From contig JAWKWE010000004.1 in assembly GCA_041397645.1 (NCBI GenBank), positions 2,356,001-2,420,000 of the forward strand: DNA of 64,000 nt. Direction: 5' to 3'. The translations under genes were made by a program, and so were the position numbers. Below the pieces are notes generated by a model, which did not search any database, was not told the origin of the DNA, and saw only the letters and a list, made by a program, of their open reading frames with translations. This document shows positions 24,581 to 33,539 of this stretch, piece after piece. How positions within the stretch are numbered: position 1 is the stretch's first letter; each line of letters opens with the position of its first letter. The DNA comes from Hyphomicrobiaceae bacterium (lineage in GTDB: Bacteria; Pseudomonadota; Alphaproteobacteria; Rhizobiales; Hyphomicrobiaceae).

Positions 24581-25968
24581 TGCTCATGCTCGGCTTCGGC
24601 TTTGCCGAGCTCGGCCTTGAGCGTGAAGGTGTTGGAGGTGGCGACCGTTTCGCCGAATTCGAGCCCTGAAATGATCTCGACGTATTTCGAATCCTCGCGG
24701 CCCGTTGTCACCGGCCGCGCACGGAAGCCGCCGCTTTCGCTGACGAACACCACCTTGGACCCCTTGACCGTCTGAATGGCGCCAGCGGGCACCAGAATGT
24801 CGACTTCCTGCTCTGACGCGATGAGGCGCGCATCCACATAGTCGCCGGGCTTCCAGATGCCTGAAGCGTTGTCCAGTTCGGCGATGGCCTTGGCTGAGCG
24901 GGTCTCGGCATCGATCACGGGGCTCAGCGCGAAGATCCTTCCACTTGCCTGCCTAGTGCCCGATTGCACGCGCACCATTTGACCTTGTTTGGCGAACGAC
25001 AGGTCATTGGGCGCAACAGCTAACTCAATCCAGACCTTTGCCGGATCGGCGATCGTGAACACTTCTTTGTCGGTTCCAACGGTCTGGCCGAGCACCAGGT
25101 CACGCGCGGTGACCTGACCGGCGATGGGCGCCCGCAGCTCGTAGATGCGAAAACTGCTCTCGTCCCCGATCTTGGGTAGCCGTTTAATTTCGTCGTCAGA
25201 GAGTCCGATTGCGTGCAGGCGCTGATGCGCAACATCGAGCCTGATTTTGGCTTCTGCGTGAGCGTTGCGGGCGGCGAGGTATTCCTGCTCCGCGGTCACC
25301 TTCTGCTTCCACAGTCGCTCTTCCCGCTCATAAGTTGAGCGCGCCAGTTCCTCGGTGCGCGACGCCGCCAGAAAATCAGCCTTTGCATCGGCCATTTCGC
25401 GGCTGTCGATCGTGGCAAGAAGATCGCCAACAGCTACGGTATCGCCAAGTTGCCGATCAACGCTCGCCACGGTACCGGTCAGTTTGGGTACAACCCGGGC
25501 CTGGGCATTGGCATTCATCGTTATCCGGCCTGGAGCAGCGACTTCCTTGCTGAGCTTGCCGGAAGCCGCCGGCTGCATCTCGATTGTTGCAGCCTTGATC
25601 TGTTCGGCACTCAGTTTGATCAGCCCTTCCGACGATTCACCTTCTTCCTTGCCGTGGGCATGACCGTGCTCATCCTTCTCACTAGTAGCCTCTTTAGCGT
25701 GGTCGCCGTCGGCTTTCGCAACCGGTGCTATCTCAGGGCTAGAAGGCCACATCGATTCCCAAACCGCCCGGACGAATCCGTCCTCACAGACCTTCGCGCC
25801 GAAGCCCTCAGCCGCATGGTCAGCATCCTGCTCTTCTCCATGACCGTGGCCATGCCCATGCGCATCCACCTTCGCGGGTCCGCACATGGAGCTGGTCTCG
25901 CGATACGCTACGAACAAGCCCAAAAGAGCTGCTGCAATGGCTAGGGTAAGTTTCGAGGTGAACTTCAT
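24577..25968 (-). CDS. czcB: RND efflux periplasmic adaptor, CzcB type
   Basis: This 463-residue membrane-fusion protein has an N-terminal anchor (LAIAAALLGLFVAYRE) and two His/Asp/Glu-rich segments (DAHGHGHGHGEEQDADH, EKDEHGHAHGKEEGE) that could capture metal. Its lipoyl halves (VASVDRQLGDTVAVGDLLA, RAPIAGQVTARDLVLGQTV) flank an alpha-hairpin, with beta-barrel and membrane-proximal domains after. A His-containing tail ends AEHEH. It joins CzcA to the outer-membrane channel; stop and start overlap with czcA by 4 bases. Confidence 0.93.
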   Translation of the reverse strand: MKFTSKLTLAIAAALLGLFVAYRETSSMCGPAKVDAHGHGHGHGEEQDADHAAEGFGAKVCEDGFVRAVWESMWPSSPEIAPVAKADGDHAKEATSEKDEHGHAHGKEEGESSEGLIKLSAEQIKAATIEMQPAASGKLSKEVAAPGRITMNANAQARVVPKLTGTVASVDRQLGDTVAVGDLLATIDSREMADAKADFLAASRTEELARSTYEREERLWKQKVTAEQEYLAARNAHAEAKIRLDVAHQRLHAIGLSDDEIKRLPKIGDESSFRIYELRAPIAGQVTARDLVLGQTVGTDKEVFTIADPAKVWIELAVAPNDLSFAKQGQMVRVQSGTRQASGRIFALSPVIDAETRSAKAIAELDNASGIWKPGDYVDARLIASEQEVDILVPAGAIQTVKGSKVVFVSESGGFRARPVTTGREDSKYVEIISGLEFGETVATSNTFTLKAELGKAEAEHEH

Positions 25969-25982
25969 TTAGCAACGCTTTC

Positions 25983-27335
25983 CTAGAATTCCTTGATGTC
26001 GCGCCCGATAAGCGCTTCGACCTTGACCCGTGCCTTTTCGTAGTCGGCGCGGGCATTGAGCAGATCGAGCCGCACCTCGAACACCGAGCGCTGAACATCG
26101 AGCACATTCAACAGATCGAACTTGCCCTCGTCGTAGCCGAGTTTGGTGCGATCGAAGGCCGTCTGCGCCACAGGCAGCACATCGCGCTTCAACCCATTGA
26201 GCTGCGTCGCCGCGACTTCAAGATCGCCAACGGCCTCAATCAGCGCGCGCAGAAGTTCGTCGCGCACAGCCAGCGCATCGGTCTCCGCCTTCGCAAGTCG
26301 GCTCTCGGCGGCGGCGATGTTGCCGTCATTGCGATCAAAAATCGGTAGCGGGATCGCTACGGACGCGACGATCGCCGTGGAGTCGTTCTCATTGAACTGA
26401 CGCACCCCGGCACCAACGCGAAGGTCGGGGATGGCTTTGGCATTCTCCAGATTCACCTGGGCGGCACGGCGGCCAACCTCATCACTCCAGCGCGCCAGCG
26501 TTGGATTGCTATCGAGAAAGGTTTTCAATGCTTCAACGGAAGGCACGCTAATACCGTTGCCAAGCCGGCCAGCTGCTGCGCCGAAATCGGGCGCATGCGC
26601 ACCCCATAGTGTCGAAAGCTTACGCTTGGCCGCATCCAGCCGCGCCTTCTCCGCACCCTGAAGGGCCTTGGCTCGCGCGGCCGCCACCAAAGCACGATCC
26701 AGCTCGATCGGACTGGCCTTGCCGGCCTTGACGCGGGCATCGACGCTTTTGCGCGTCTTCTCTGCTATCGAGACAAACTCACCCAGGACCTTCACCCGCT
26801 CCTGCGCGGTGAGCACGTCCACGAACGACTGGGCGGCCAAGGTCGCCATCTGGACGCGGATGCCCTCGTAGTCCCACGTGGCGAGGGACGTCTCGAGTTG
26901 AGCGGCCTGCAGACGCGCATAGCGCTTGCCGCCGAGTTCAATGAGCTGGGTCAGACTGGCAGTTTCCTCAGCGACATCGAAGTCGCGCTTATCCTTTGAG
27001 CCGCCGAAGTTCTCGACCTCCAGCAACAACTCTGGATTGGGCCGGCGTGAGGCTTGAAAGGCTTCACCATCGCGAGCCTGAATTTCGTGGTAGGCCGCGC
27101 GAACGGAGGGATTGTAAGCCAACGTCCGGCTGACTGCGTCGCGCAGCGTCAGACGGTTTTCATAGCTTAAGGTCGACGTAGCGCTGACTGATGGAAACAT
27201 TACCGGTCCGGCTTCCCCGGACACTGCCGTTTCCGTGCTCCAGCCGGAAAGTTCTTCGCCCGTTGCGCCATAGCCCGAGCAGGCCGTGGCCATCGCCACA
27301 GCCAGCCAGAAGTAAAATTTAGAACGTTTCGCCAT
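25983..27335 (-). CDS. czcC: TolC-family outer-membrane factor, CzcC type
   Basis: This 450-residue protein has a lipoprotein-type signal (FYFWLAVAMATACSG, likely lipidated Cys). It shows the two TolC repeats with long helices: LTLRDAVSRTLAYNPSVRAA at the start and FDLLNVLDVQRSVFEVRLDLLNARADYEKARVK near the end. It forms the exit duct of the pump. The start at 27335 fits the lipobox; longer starts are possible. It lies 14 bases before czcB, first of the czcCBA set. Confidence 0.9.
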   Translation of the reverse strand: MAKRSKFYFWLAVAMATACSGYGATGEELSGWSTETAVSGEAGPVMFPSVSATSTLSYENRLTLRDAVSRTLAYNPSVRAAYHEIQARDGEAFQASRRPNPELLLEVENFGGSKDKRDFDVAEETASLTQLIELGGKRYARLQAAQLETSLATWDYEGIRVQMATLAAQSFVDVLTAQERVKVLGEFVSIAEKTRKSVDARVKAGKASPIELDRALVAAARAKALQGAEKARLDAAKRKLSTLWGAHAPDFGAAAGRLGNGISVPSVEALKTFLDSNPTLARWSDEVGRRAAQVNLENAKAIPDLRVGAGVRQFNENDSTAIVASVAIPLPIFDRNDGNIAAAESRLAKAETDALAVRDELLRALIEAVGDLEVAATQLNGLKRDVLPVAQTAFDRTKLGYDEGKFDLLNVLDVQRSVFEVRLDLLNARADYEKARVKVEALIGRDIKEF

Positions 27336-27415
27336 AGGGCCCCCAGGCATCGAATCAAGTTTTGCGCCGTCAGCAAGTGTGCCGACGTGCGCAGCCAAAG
27401 ATCAGACGGGAGGCG

Positions 27416-27835
27416 CTAAATGAGGAGGATAACCGTGCTCAAGGCGTCAAGACGCGGGTCGCCGGACAGCGCCACAGCATAGCTGCTCGAAGCGACAAGG
27501 ATTTGCTCCGGCTGGAACACGAGAGGTGTGGTTCCGATTTGCAGCGGCGAATCACCGCCGTCATCCGTCGACTGCTTCTTGATCGAGGAGAACGTGACCG
27601 TTGCCGTCGCCTGAAGACCGATGTCGATGCAATCCGGGCCGTTCTCCAGACTGACAGTTTGCGAAGCCTTTTCTGGCGCAACGTCAACGACATGGTCGTT
27701 CTGGTGGTGCATGGAGCTGTGGACGAACTCCACCATCCGGTGGCCGTCGTTGCCGATGCACAAGCGCATCGACCCGGCAACCACGGTGGCCGGGATAAAC
27801 AGCGCAAGCAGCAAAACGGTTAAGGATCGTCGCAT
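27416..27835 (-). CDS. secreted hypothetical protein upstream of czcC
   Basis: This 139-residue protein has a signal peptide (MRRSLTVLLLALFIPATVVAG). The mature part begins with CIGNDGHRMVEFVHSSMHHQNDH, rich in His, then a polar region and a hydrophobic end. Proteins of this kind often precede czc operons in alphaproteobacteria and may sense or bind metal. Same direction as czcC, with an 80-base gap. Family uncertain. Confidence 0.65.
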   Translation of the reverse strand: MRRSLTVLLLALFIPATVVAGSMRLCIGNDGHRMVEFVHSSMHHQNDHVVDVAPEKASQTVSLENGPDCIDIGLQATATVTFSSIKKQSTDDGGDSPLQIGTTPLVFQPEQILVASSSYAVALSGDPRLDALSTVILLI

Positions 27836-27954
27836 GGTATGATCATAGACTCCTCATCCAGAAGCACTATCAAGATTTTCTGCTGCTTGGCAATCCGGCA
27901 AGGCAGGTGTTGCCTGTATGCACATCAGTTATATTTCCGTAACGAGGAGATCAG

Positions 27955-28854
27955 ATGGGCGCCGGTCACGACCACGGGCATACGTCATCCAGCGCATCCG
28001 CGCTGACAAAAGCCCTGGCGCTGACAGGGACGTTCCTGGTCGTCGAGGTGGTGGCCGGTATCTTGACCGGCAGCCTGGCGCTCATTTCCGATGCCGCGCA
28101 CATGCTGACCGACACTGCCGGGCTCGCGATTGCTCTCGCCGCCATCAAGGTGGGCGAACGGCCTGCCGACAGCCGGCGGACCTTCGGCTACCGCCGCTTC
28201 GAAATTCTTGCCGCAGCCTTCAACGCGATCCTGCTGTTCGGTGTGGCTGCCTACATTCTGTATGAAGCCTACCAGCGGGTTCTCGCCCCAACTGAAATCC
28301 AATCCCTACCAATGCTCGTGGTGGCGTTCCTCGGCCTTCTCGTGAACCTTGCCGCCATGCGACTGCTGGCAGGCAACGCACAGTCGAGCCTCAACGTGAA
28401 AGGCGCCTATCTGGAAGTCTGGAGCGACATGCTCGGCTCGATTGGAGTCATGGCCGCTGCCATAATCATTTGGCTCACCGGTTGGCGTTGGGTCGATCCG
28501 CTGGTTGCCGTGGCGATTGGATTATGGGTGCTGCCGCGAACGTGGCAGCTCTTTAGTGAGACCATGAACGTTCTGCTGGAAGGCGTGCCCGAAGGCATCA
28601 ACGTGGTCGCGATCGAAACGGCGTTGCGCGCCGTCCCCGGCGTGCGTGACATTCACGACCTCCATGTGTGGGCACTGAGTTCTGAGATGCCGTCCTTATC
28701 GGTCCATCTCGTGCTCGGGGACGCGCCGGACGCGGATAAAGTTCGCGAGAAAGCAGCCGAGCTGCTCGAAGAACGCTTTAGTATTGATCATGTCACGTTG
28801 CAGACCGAGCGAACGGACTGCCGTGACGGGCGCGATCAGCACGGGCTGCACTAG
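27955..28854 (+). CDS. czcD: cation diffusion facilitator (Zn/Cd/Co exporter)
   Basis: This 299-residue CDF protein has six membrane helices and a cytoplasmic C-terminal domain. The metal site of helix 2 is ISDAAHMLTD (Asp46, His49, Asp53); the second half-site is in WSDMLGS. The C-terminal domain has HDLHVWALSSEMPSLSVH. A His-rich N-terminus (MGAGHDHGHT) is typical of CzcD. It exchanges cytosolic Zn2+/Cd2+ for protons. It is divergent from the czc operon, and the shared upstream gap is a likely control point. Confidence 0.92.
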   Translation: MGAGHDHGHTSSSASALTKALALTGTFLVVEVVAGILTGSLALISDAAHMLTDTAGLAIALAAIKVGERPADSRRTFGYRRFEILAAAFNAILLFGVAAYILYEAYQRVLAPTEIQSLPMLVVAFLGLLVNLAAMRLLAGNAQSSLNVKGAYLEVWSDMLGSIGVMAAAIIIWLTGWRWVDPLVAVAIGLWVLPRTWQLFSETMNVLLEGVPEGINVVAIETALRAVPGVRDIHDLHVWALSSEMPSLSVHLVLGDAPDADKVREKAAELLEERFSIDHVTLQTERTDCRDGRDQHGLH

Positions 28855-28891
28855 GCCAGGCTGTAAGGAGCGTTTCCACCATCGGCTTTCA

Positions 28892-29308
28892 TCAATGCCG
28901 TGGATCGATCGGAGCCAGCGCTTCAATAATTCGGCACTCGCCAATGGTGCCGCGACCGCAATAGCGGATGATACTGTCGAGTTCGCGCCGTAGAGCCTTT
29001 AAATCGGCCAGTTTGCGATCGACGTCTGCGAGATGGTCGCGAGCGATGACATCGACAGCTTCGCAGGAACGCTGCTTCTGATCCGACAGACCCAGAAGTT
29101 CCCTCACCTGCTCCAGGCCAAAACCCAGATCGCGGGCACGACGAATGAAGCTCAGTCGACCGAGATCGCTTTTCCCATAGGCGCGGTAGTTTCCACTCGT
29201 CCTATCAGGGGCGGGAAGTAATCCGATCCGCTCGTAATAGCGGATCGTCTCGACCTTGGTGCCGGTTGCTTTGGACAAATCGCCGATCGTGAGGACGCCT
29301 GAACTCAT
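28892..29308 (-). CDS. MerR-family metal sensor (CadR/PbrR type)
   Basis: This 138-residue regulator has an N-terminal MerR helix-turn-helix (LTIGDLSKATGTKVETIRYYERIGLLPAPDRT), a dimer helix and a metal loop. Cysteines at 82, 117 and 125 match the three-cysteine pattern of PbrR/CadR sensors of Pb, Cd or Zn. It is divergent from the P-type ATPase gene and should twist the promoter at 29314-29344 when metal binds. It ends about 40 bases from czcD, tail to tail. Confidence 0.92.
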   Translation of the reverse strand: MSSGVLTIGDLSKATGTKVETIRYYERIGLLPAPDRTSGNYRAYGKSDLGRLSFIRRARDLGFGLEQVRELLGLSDQKQRSCEAVDVIARDHLADVDRKLADLKALRRELDSIIRYCGRGTIGECRIIEALAPIDPRH

Positions 29309-29313
29309 AAGTG

Positions 29314-29344
29314 TTGACCCTGTAGTTACTACAGGGTGCAGTAT
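29314..29344 (+). promoter_or_regulatory. MerR-type promoter and operator of the P-type ATPase gene
   Basis: A -35 box TTGACC (29314-29319) and a -10 region CAGTAT (29339-29344) are separated by 19 bases, the long spacer typical of MerR promoters. Between them is a perfect inverted repeat with nine-base arms (ACCCTGTAG at 29317-29325, CTACAGGGT at 29329-29337) around TTA. This is the classic operator bound by CadR/PbrR-like proteins; the adjacent merR gene fits. Confidence 0.9.
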
Positions 29345-29374
29345 GATCTCATAACGAGAGAAAGTCCAAAAAAC

Positions 29375-31549
29375 GTGACAGCTGTCGAACGACCCTCAAC
29401 AAACATCCACGCGCTCAAGATGGGCGTCGAGGGCATGGATTGCGGCGCGTGCGCGCTCAAGATCGAGAACGCCCTGAAGCGTCTCCCCGGCGTTGCCGAC
29501 ATCAACGTCAATTATGGCGCCGAGACGCTGGACCTGAACCACGACGCGGATCAGAGCTCGCGCCAAGCGATAGAGGACAAGATCCGCAGCCTTGGCTACA
29601 CGCCGCGTGCACTGGCGACTGAGCAGGTCATCTCGACCCATTTGACCGAGCGGGCTGATCGGCCGTGGTGGCAAACGCGCAAGGGGCAACTTGTCCTTGT
29701 GAGCGCAGTCCTGCTTGCAGCGGCGGCAATTGTCGCCTGGGTTGCACCCGACCTCTCATTTTACGCTTATCTCTCAGCCGCCGTCATTGGTCTCGTCCCC
29801 ATAGCGCGCCGCGCGGTCATGGGCGCCATGTCTGGCACGCCTTTCAGCATCGAAACGCTCATGAGCGTAGCGGCGGCCGGAGCCGTTGCCATCGGCGCGA
29901 CCGAGGAAGCAGCGGTTGTGATTTTCCTCTTTGCCGTCGGTGAGCTTCTGGAGACCGTTGCGGCAGGTCGCGCAAGGGCTGGCATCAAAGCACTAATCGG
30001 ATTGGTGCCGCGTACCGCCAAAATCGAGCAAGATGGCGAAGTGCGGGAAGTGCCCGTCGAACAGCTGCGTGTCGACGATGTCGTCGTGGTGCGACCCGGC
30101 GACCGGGTTCCATCAGACGGAAAAATCATCGAGGGGACGTCGGAACTCGACGAAGCCCCCGTCACGGGCGAATCGGTTCCCGTCCTTAAGACTATTGAGG
30201 CGATGGTCTATGCCGGCAGCATTAACGGCAACGGCTTGCTCAGGATATCAATCACCAAGACCGCAGCCGACAACACCATCGCGCGCATCATTCATCTGGT
30301 GGAGCAGGCACAGACTTCTAAAGCGCCTACGGCCCGCTTTATCGACCAGTTCGCAGCGTACTATACGCCAGCGTCAATGGTCGCTGCGGCGCTGATTATC
30401 ATCATACCACCGTTGCTCTTTGGGGCAGACTGGGAAACCTGGATCTACCGCGGCCTTGCTACCCTACTCATCGCCTGCCCCTGCGCGCTTGTTATCTCTA
30501 CGCCTGCCGCCATTGCCTCCGGTTTAGCGGCCGGGGCCCGACGCGGGCTTCTCATCAAGGGCGGTGCAGCCTTGGAGACTCTCGGCAAGATCAAGACCGT
30601 CGCCTTTGACAAGACTGGCACCTTAACCGTTGGCAAGCCACAGGTGACCGATGTCATTGCCATCGAAGGCGACGACAGTGAGGTGCTGGCGAAAGCTGCC
30701 GCCGTCGAGCAGGGGTCCAGCCATCCGCTCGGATTTGCGATTATCGCAGCGACCAAGATGCGCGGGCTCACCATACCAGAAGCCTTCGGCGGCGCTTCTG
30801 CGGTTCCAGGCAAAGCCGTTGTCGCGCGTCTGCGCGATGGCTTTATCTCGGTCGGCTCTCCGCGTCATGCAGCCGAATTTAACCTGCTGCCCCCTTCCTT
30901 CGAGAGCGTGGTGCAGCGGCTTGAGGCGGAAGGAAAGACAGTCGTGATCGTGGCCACGAATGAGCGCGCGCTCGGCCTTATTGCGCTCCGCGACGAACCG
31001 CGCCCCGATGCCGTAGCCGGGATCAGGTGGCTAAAGGCGCTCGGCGTGGACACCATCATGCTGACCGGCGACAACCGGCGCACGGGTCAAGCCATAGCCA
31101 GCGCCCTTGGCCTCGATGTACGCGCCGAGCTGTTGCCTGAAGCAAAACTCCAAGCCATTGCTGAACTCAAGACGGCTGGCCCAGTGGCCATGGTGGGGGA
31201 TGGCATCAATGACGCGCCTGCCCTTGCGGTATCCTCAGTCGGCATCGCGATGGGGGGCGGGACCGATGTCGCGCTGGAAACCGCCGATGCAGCCTTGCTC
31301 AGCAACCATGTCACCGGCGTTGCTGAACTTGTCAGTCTCGCGCGGGCGACCTTATCGAATATCTGGCAGAATATCGCGCTCGCGCTCGGGCTGAAGGCCG
31401 TGTTTCTGGTCACGACACTGCTCGGTGTCAGCTCGCTGTGGATGGCCATCCTCGCAGATACAGGGGCCACCGTGCTGGTGACCGCAAATGCGTTGCGCCT
31501 GCTGCGATTTCGTCCGGCAGCGACAGCATCGTCTCAGGAGATCGCATGA
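29375..31549 (+). CDS. Zn/Cd/Pb-exporting P1B-type ATPase
   Basis: This protein of about 724 residues has an N-terminal HMA domain (GMDCGAC, Cys23 and Cys26). The CPC metal site is Cys368-Pro-Cys370, the phosphorylated Asp412 is in DKTGTLT, SSHPLG carries the HP motif, and GDGINDAPAL closes the nucleotide domain. It pumps Zn2+, Cd2+ or Pb2+ out of the cytoplasm. I prefer the GTG at 29375 because an earlier GTG (29336) lies inside the operator; an ATG at 29420 is an alternative. The stop overlaps lspA (ATGA), as in pbr lead-resistance operons. Confidence 0.92.
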   Translation: MTAVERPSTNIHALKMGVEGMDCGACALKIENALKRLPGVADINVNYGAETLDLNHDADQSSRQAIEDKIRSLGYTPRALATEQVISTHLTERADRPWWQTRKGQLVLVSAVLLAAAAIVAWVAPDLSFYAYLSAAVIGLVPIARRAVMGAMSGTPFSIETLMSVAAAGAVAIGATEEAAVVIFLFAVGELLETVAAGRARAGIKALIGLVPRTAKIEQDGEVREVPVEQLRVDDVVVVRPGDRVPSDGKIIEGTSELDEAPVTGESVPVLKTIEAMVYAGSINGNGLLRISITKTAADNTIARIIHLVEQAQTSKAPTARFIDQFAAYYTPASMVAAALIIIIPPLLFGADWETWIYRGLATLLIACPCALVISTPAAIASGLAAGARRGLLIKGGAALETLGKIKTVAFDKTGTLTVGKPQVTDVIAIEGDDSEVLAKAAAVEQGSSHPLGFAIIAATKMRGLTIPEAFGGASAVPGKAVVARLRDGFISVGSPRHAAEFNLLPPSFESVVQRLEAEGKTVVIVATNERALGLIALRDEPRPDAVAGIRWLKALGVDTIMLTGDNRRTGQAIASALGLDVRAELLPEAKLQAIAELKTAGPVAMVGDGINDAPALAVSSVGIAMGGGTDVALETADAALLSNHVTGVAELVSLARATLSNIWQNIALALGLKAVFLVTTLLGVSSLWMAILADTGATVLVTANALRLLRFRPAATASSQEIA

Positions 31550-32070
31550 GCAGCGCAATGGACACCTTGGCACCGCCCCGCCTGACACGACTGTTCGGAT
31601 TGGCGGCGATCCTTATCGCCTTCGTTTTGGATCAAGCCACGAAGTTGATGGCGTTAGCGGCGCTTGAGCGTGGGAGCGTCCAATTCGTGCTGCCATTCTT
31701 CGATCTGCGTCTCAGTTTTAACCAAGGGGTATCTTTCAGCATGTTCGCTGAGACATTCGCGGACCGCCCTTTGCTTCTGGCCGGAATTACGCTCGTCATC
31801 GTTGCGCTATTTGGGTTTCTCCTGATCCGATCAACCACCCGGTGGGAGGCCGCCGCGTTCGGATTGATCATTGGCGGCGCGCTTGGCAACTCTTTGGATC
31901 GTATTCGCGTTGGCGCGGTTGTTGATTTCCTCGATTTTCATGTCTGGGACTATCACTGGCCCGCGTTCAATCTCGCGGATGCAGCAATCGCGGTCGGCGT
32001 CATCGTCCTGCTGGCAATCACATCGCTCGGCAAAAATGACGATATCGCGTCGCGAGGGACTGCACGATGA
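31546..32070 (+). CDS. lspA: signal peptidase II (lipoprotein signal peptidase)
   Basis: This 174-residue membrane protein has four helices and the LspA signatures: LDQATK near helix 1, FNQGVSFS, GNSLDRIRVGAVVDFLD (catalytic Asp127) and FNLADAAI (catalytic Asp145). It cuts signal peptides of lipoproteins. Coupled by ATGA to the metal ATPase, it is probably the accessory copy seen in pbr/cad clusters (PbrC-like) and not the housekeeping gene. Confidence 0.93.
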   Translation: MSSAMDTLAPPRLTRLFGLAAILIAFVLDQATKLMALAALERGSVQFVLPFFDLRLSFNQGVSFSMFAETFADRPLLLAGITLVIVALFGFLLIRSTTRWEAAAFGLIIGGALGNSLDRIRVGAVVDFLDFHVWDYHWPAFNLADAAIAVGVIVLLAITSLGKNDDIASRGTAR

Positions 32071-32315
32071 CTACAGCCCTTCAAATTTACCGACCGTCAC
32101 TTTGGACGGCGGCGCTGGCCAACGGCTGTTGGCCTGGGCGCGTCACGCTGACCGCAGAAGGCCTCAAGCTCGTCCTCGGCGTGTTTCTCGTCTTGGCGGG
32201 CCTAATGACCCTGTCGGGGAGACCGATCGTGCACTTCAAACCTCTGTTGAGCAAGTCATGCCGCCCTGGTTGCTGCATGTTACCACTCGCATCTGAGCCG
32301 CATGCCAATCCCTGA
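32067..32315 (+). CDS. small membrane protein of unknown function
   Basis: This 82-residue frame starts at an ATG overlapping the lspA stop (ATGA), so it is likely translated with it. It has one helix (LKLVLGVFLVLAGLMTLS) and a Cys-rich tail (SKSCRPGCCMLP) that might bind metal. I do not recognise it. Confidence 0.55.
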   Translation: MTTALQIYRPSLWTAALANGCWPGRVTLTAEGLKLVLGVFLVLAGLMTLSGRPIVHFKPLLSKSCRPGCCMLPLASEPHANP

Positions 32316-32335
32316 AGCCATGAGACGATGACACC

Positions 32336-33295
32336 ATGAAGCTTTATCCTATCCGCGAGGCATTGGAGCAAAATCAAGTCGCCCTGTACTTCATCAGCGT
32401 CGTTCTCGGACTTGCTGTTTCCTGGGCATGGCCGGGAAGCGGCGCCTTGGAGCCGCTTATTAATCCGACGCTTGCGCTGATGCTGTTTGTGACTTTTCTC
32501 CAGGTGCCGCTCGCGGATCTTGGAAAGGCATTCACGGATGTCCGCTTTCTGTCCGCGCTGGCCGTGGGCAACTTCATTGTGGTTCCGCTGCTCGTCGCAG
32601 TGCTCATTACTTTTTTGCCGAGGGAGCCGCTGCTCGTCATAGGGGTCCTGTTCGTTCTGCTAACGCCCTGCGTCGATTACGTGGTGACGTTCTCCCACCT
32701 CGGCCGCGCCGACGCCAAATCCCTTTTGGCCTCGACTCCGTTGTTGCTGTTAGCACAGATGGCGTTGCTCCCGCTCTATCTTGGCGCCTTCGTTGGAGAC
32801 GATGCCGCCGCTCTGGTGCAGCCAGGGCCCTTCGTTCACGCCTTTGCCCTCTTGATAGCCGGTCCACTTCTTCTTGCAGCGGGCTTCCAAGTCCTCGAAC
32901 GCAGGGTCAAAGCCGCAAAAATAGGGGTGGCCGCACTTGGTATCCTGCCGGTCCCAGCCACAGCCCTGGTCTTGTTCGTCGTCATTTGCTCGGTGGTGCC
33001 GCAGCTCGGCCCTGCCATAAGCAGCGTGATGAAGGTGGTGCCGATTTACGTGGCCTTTGCGCTGGTCGCGCCCGTGGCGGGCTGGCTTGTCGCCCGCGCA
33101 TTCTCTCTTCCACCGGATCAAGGCAGAGCCGTCGCGTTCAGTGCTGCGACGCGCAATTCGCTGGTTATCCTGCCCTTGGCGCTTTCTGTCCCAGGCGCAA
33201 TCCCAGTCATCCCCGCAGTGATCGTGGCACAGACATTGGTGGAGTTGCTCAGCGAGCTGGTCTACATCCGCGTTATTCCGCGGTTCCGAATTTAG
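32336..33295 (+). CDS. arsenite/bile-acid-sodium type permease (BASS/ACR3 superfamily)
   Basis: This 319-residue membrane protein has about ten helices. Conserved motifs are LINPTLALMLFVTFLQVP near helix 2, LLTPCVDYVVTFSHLGRAD with a cysteine in a discontinuous helix, and AVAFSAATRNSLVILPLALS near the end. Annotators usually call such proteins arsenic resistance protein. It probably exports an anion or metalloid, but arsenite specificity is not proved. It lies 20 bases after the small gene that follows lspA, in the same direction. Confidence 0.75.
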   Translation: MKLYPIREALEQNQVALYFISVVLGLAVSWAWPGSGALEPLINPTLALMLFVTFLQVPLADLGKAFTDVRFLSALAVGNFIVVPLLVAVLITFLPREPLLVIGVLFVLLTPCVDYVVTFSHLGRADAKSLLASTPLLLLAQMALLPLYLGAFVGDDAAALVQPGPFVHAFALLIAGPLLLAAGFQVLERRVKAAKIGVAALGILPVPATALVLFVVICSVVPQLGPAISSVMKVVPIYVAFALVAPVAGWLVARAFSLPPDQGRAVAFSAATRNSLVILPLALSVPGAIPVIPAVIVAQTLVELLSELVYIRVIPRFRI

Positions 33296-33539
33296 ATCCG
33301 AGCTGTTCGGACAATGCCGCAGAATCTATCTCCTAGGATTTCAGTTTCCTTAGAAATGGCAGTGAGCGTATCATGATACGCTGACGCTTGCGGTTACCCG
33401 CGCAGAGCTGGTTGGGTTAGGTTTGATCCAAGTCAAGTACGGAGCGCTGACACCGACTTAAGAAACGATGACCGGTTCCTGCAAGCAAGCCACAATGAAG
33501 AAATCAGAAAGAAAGACGTAGCATTGAGGAGTAAAGCAC

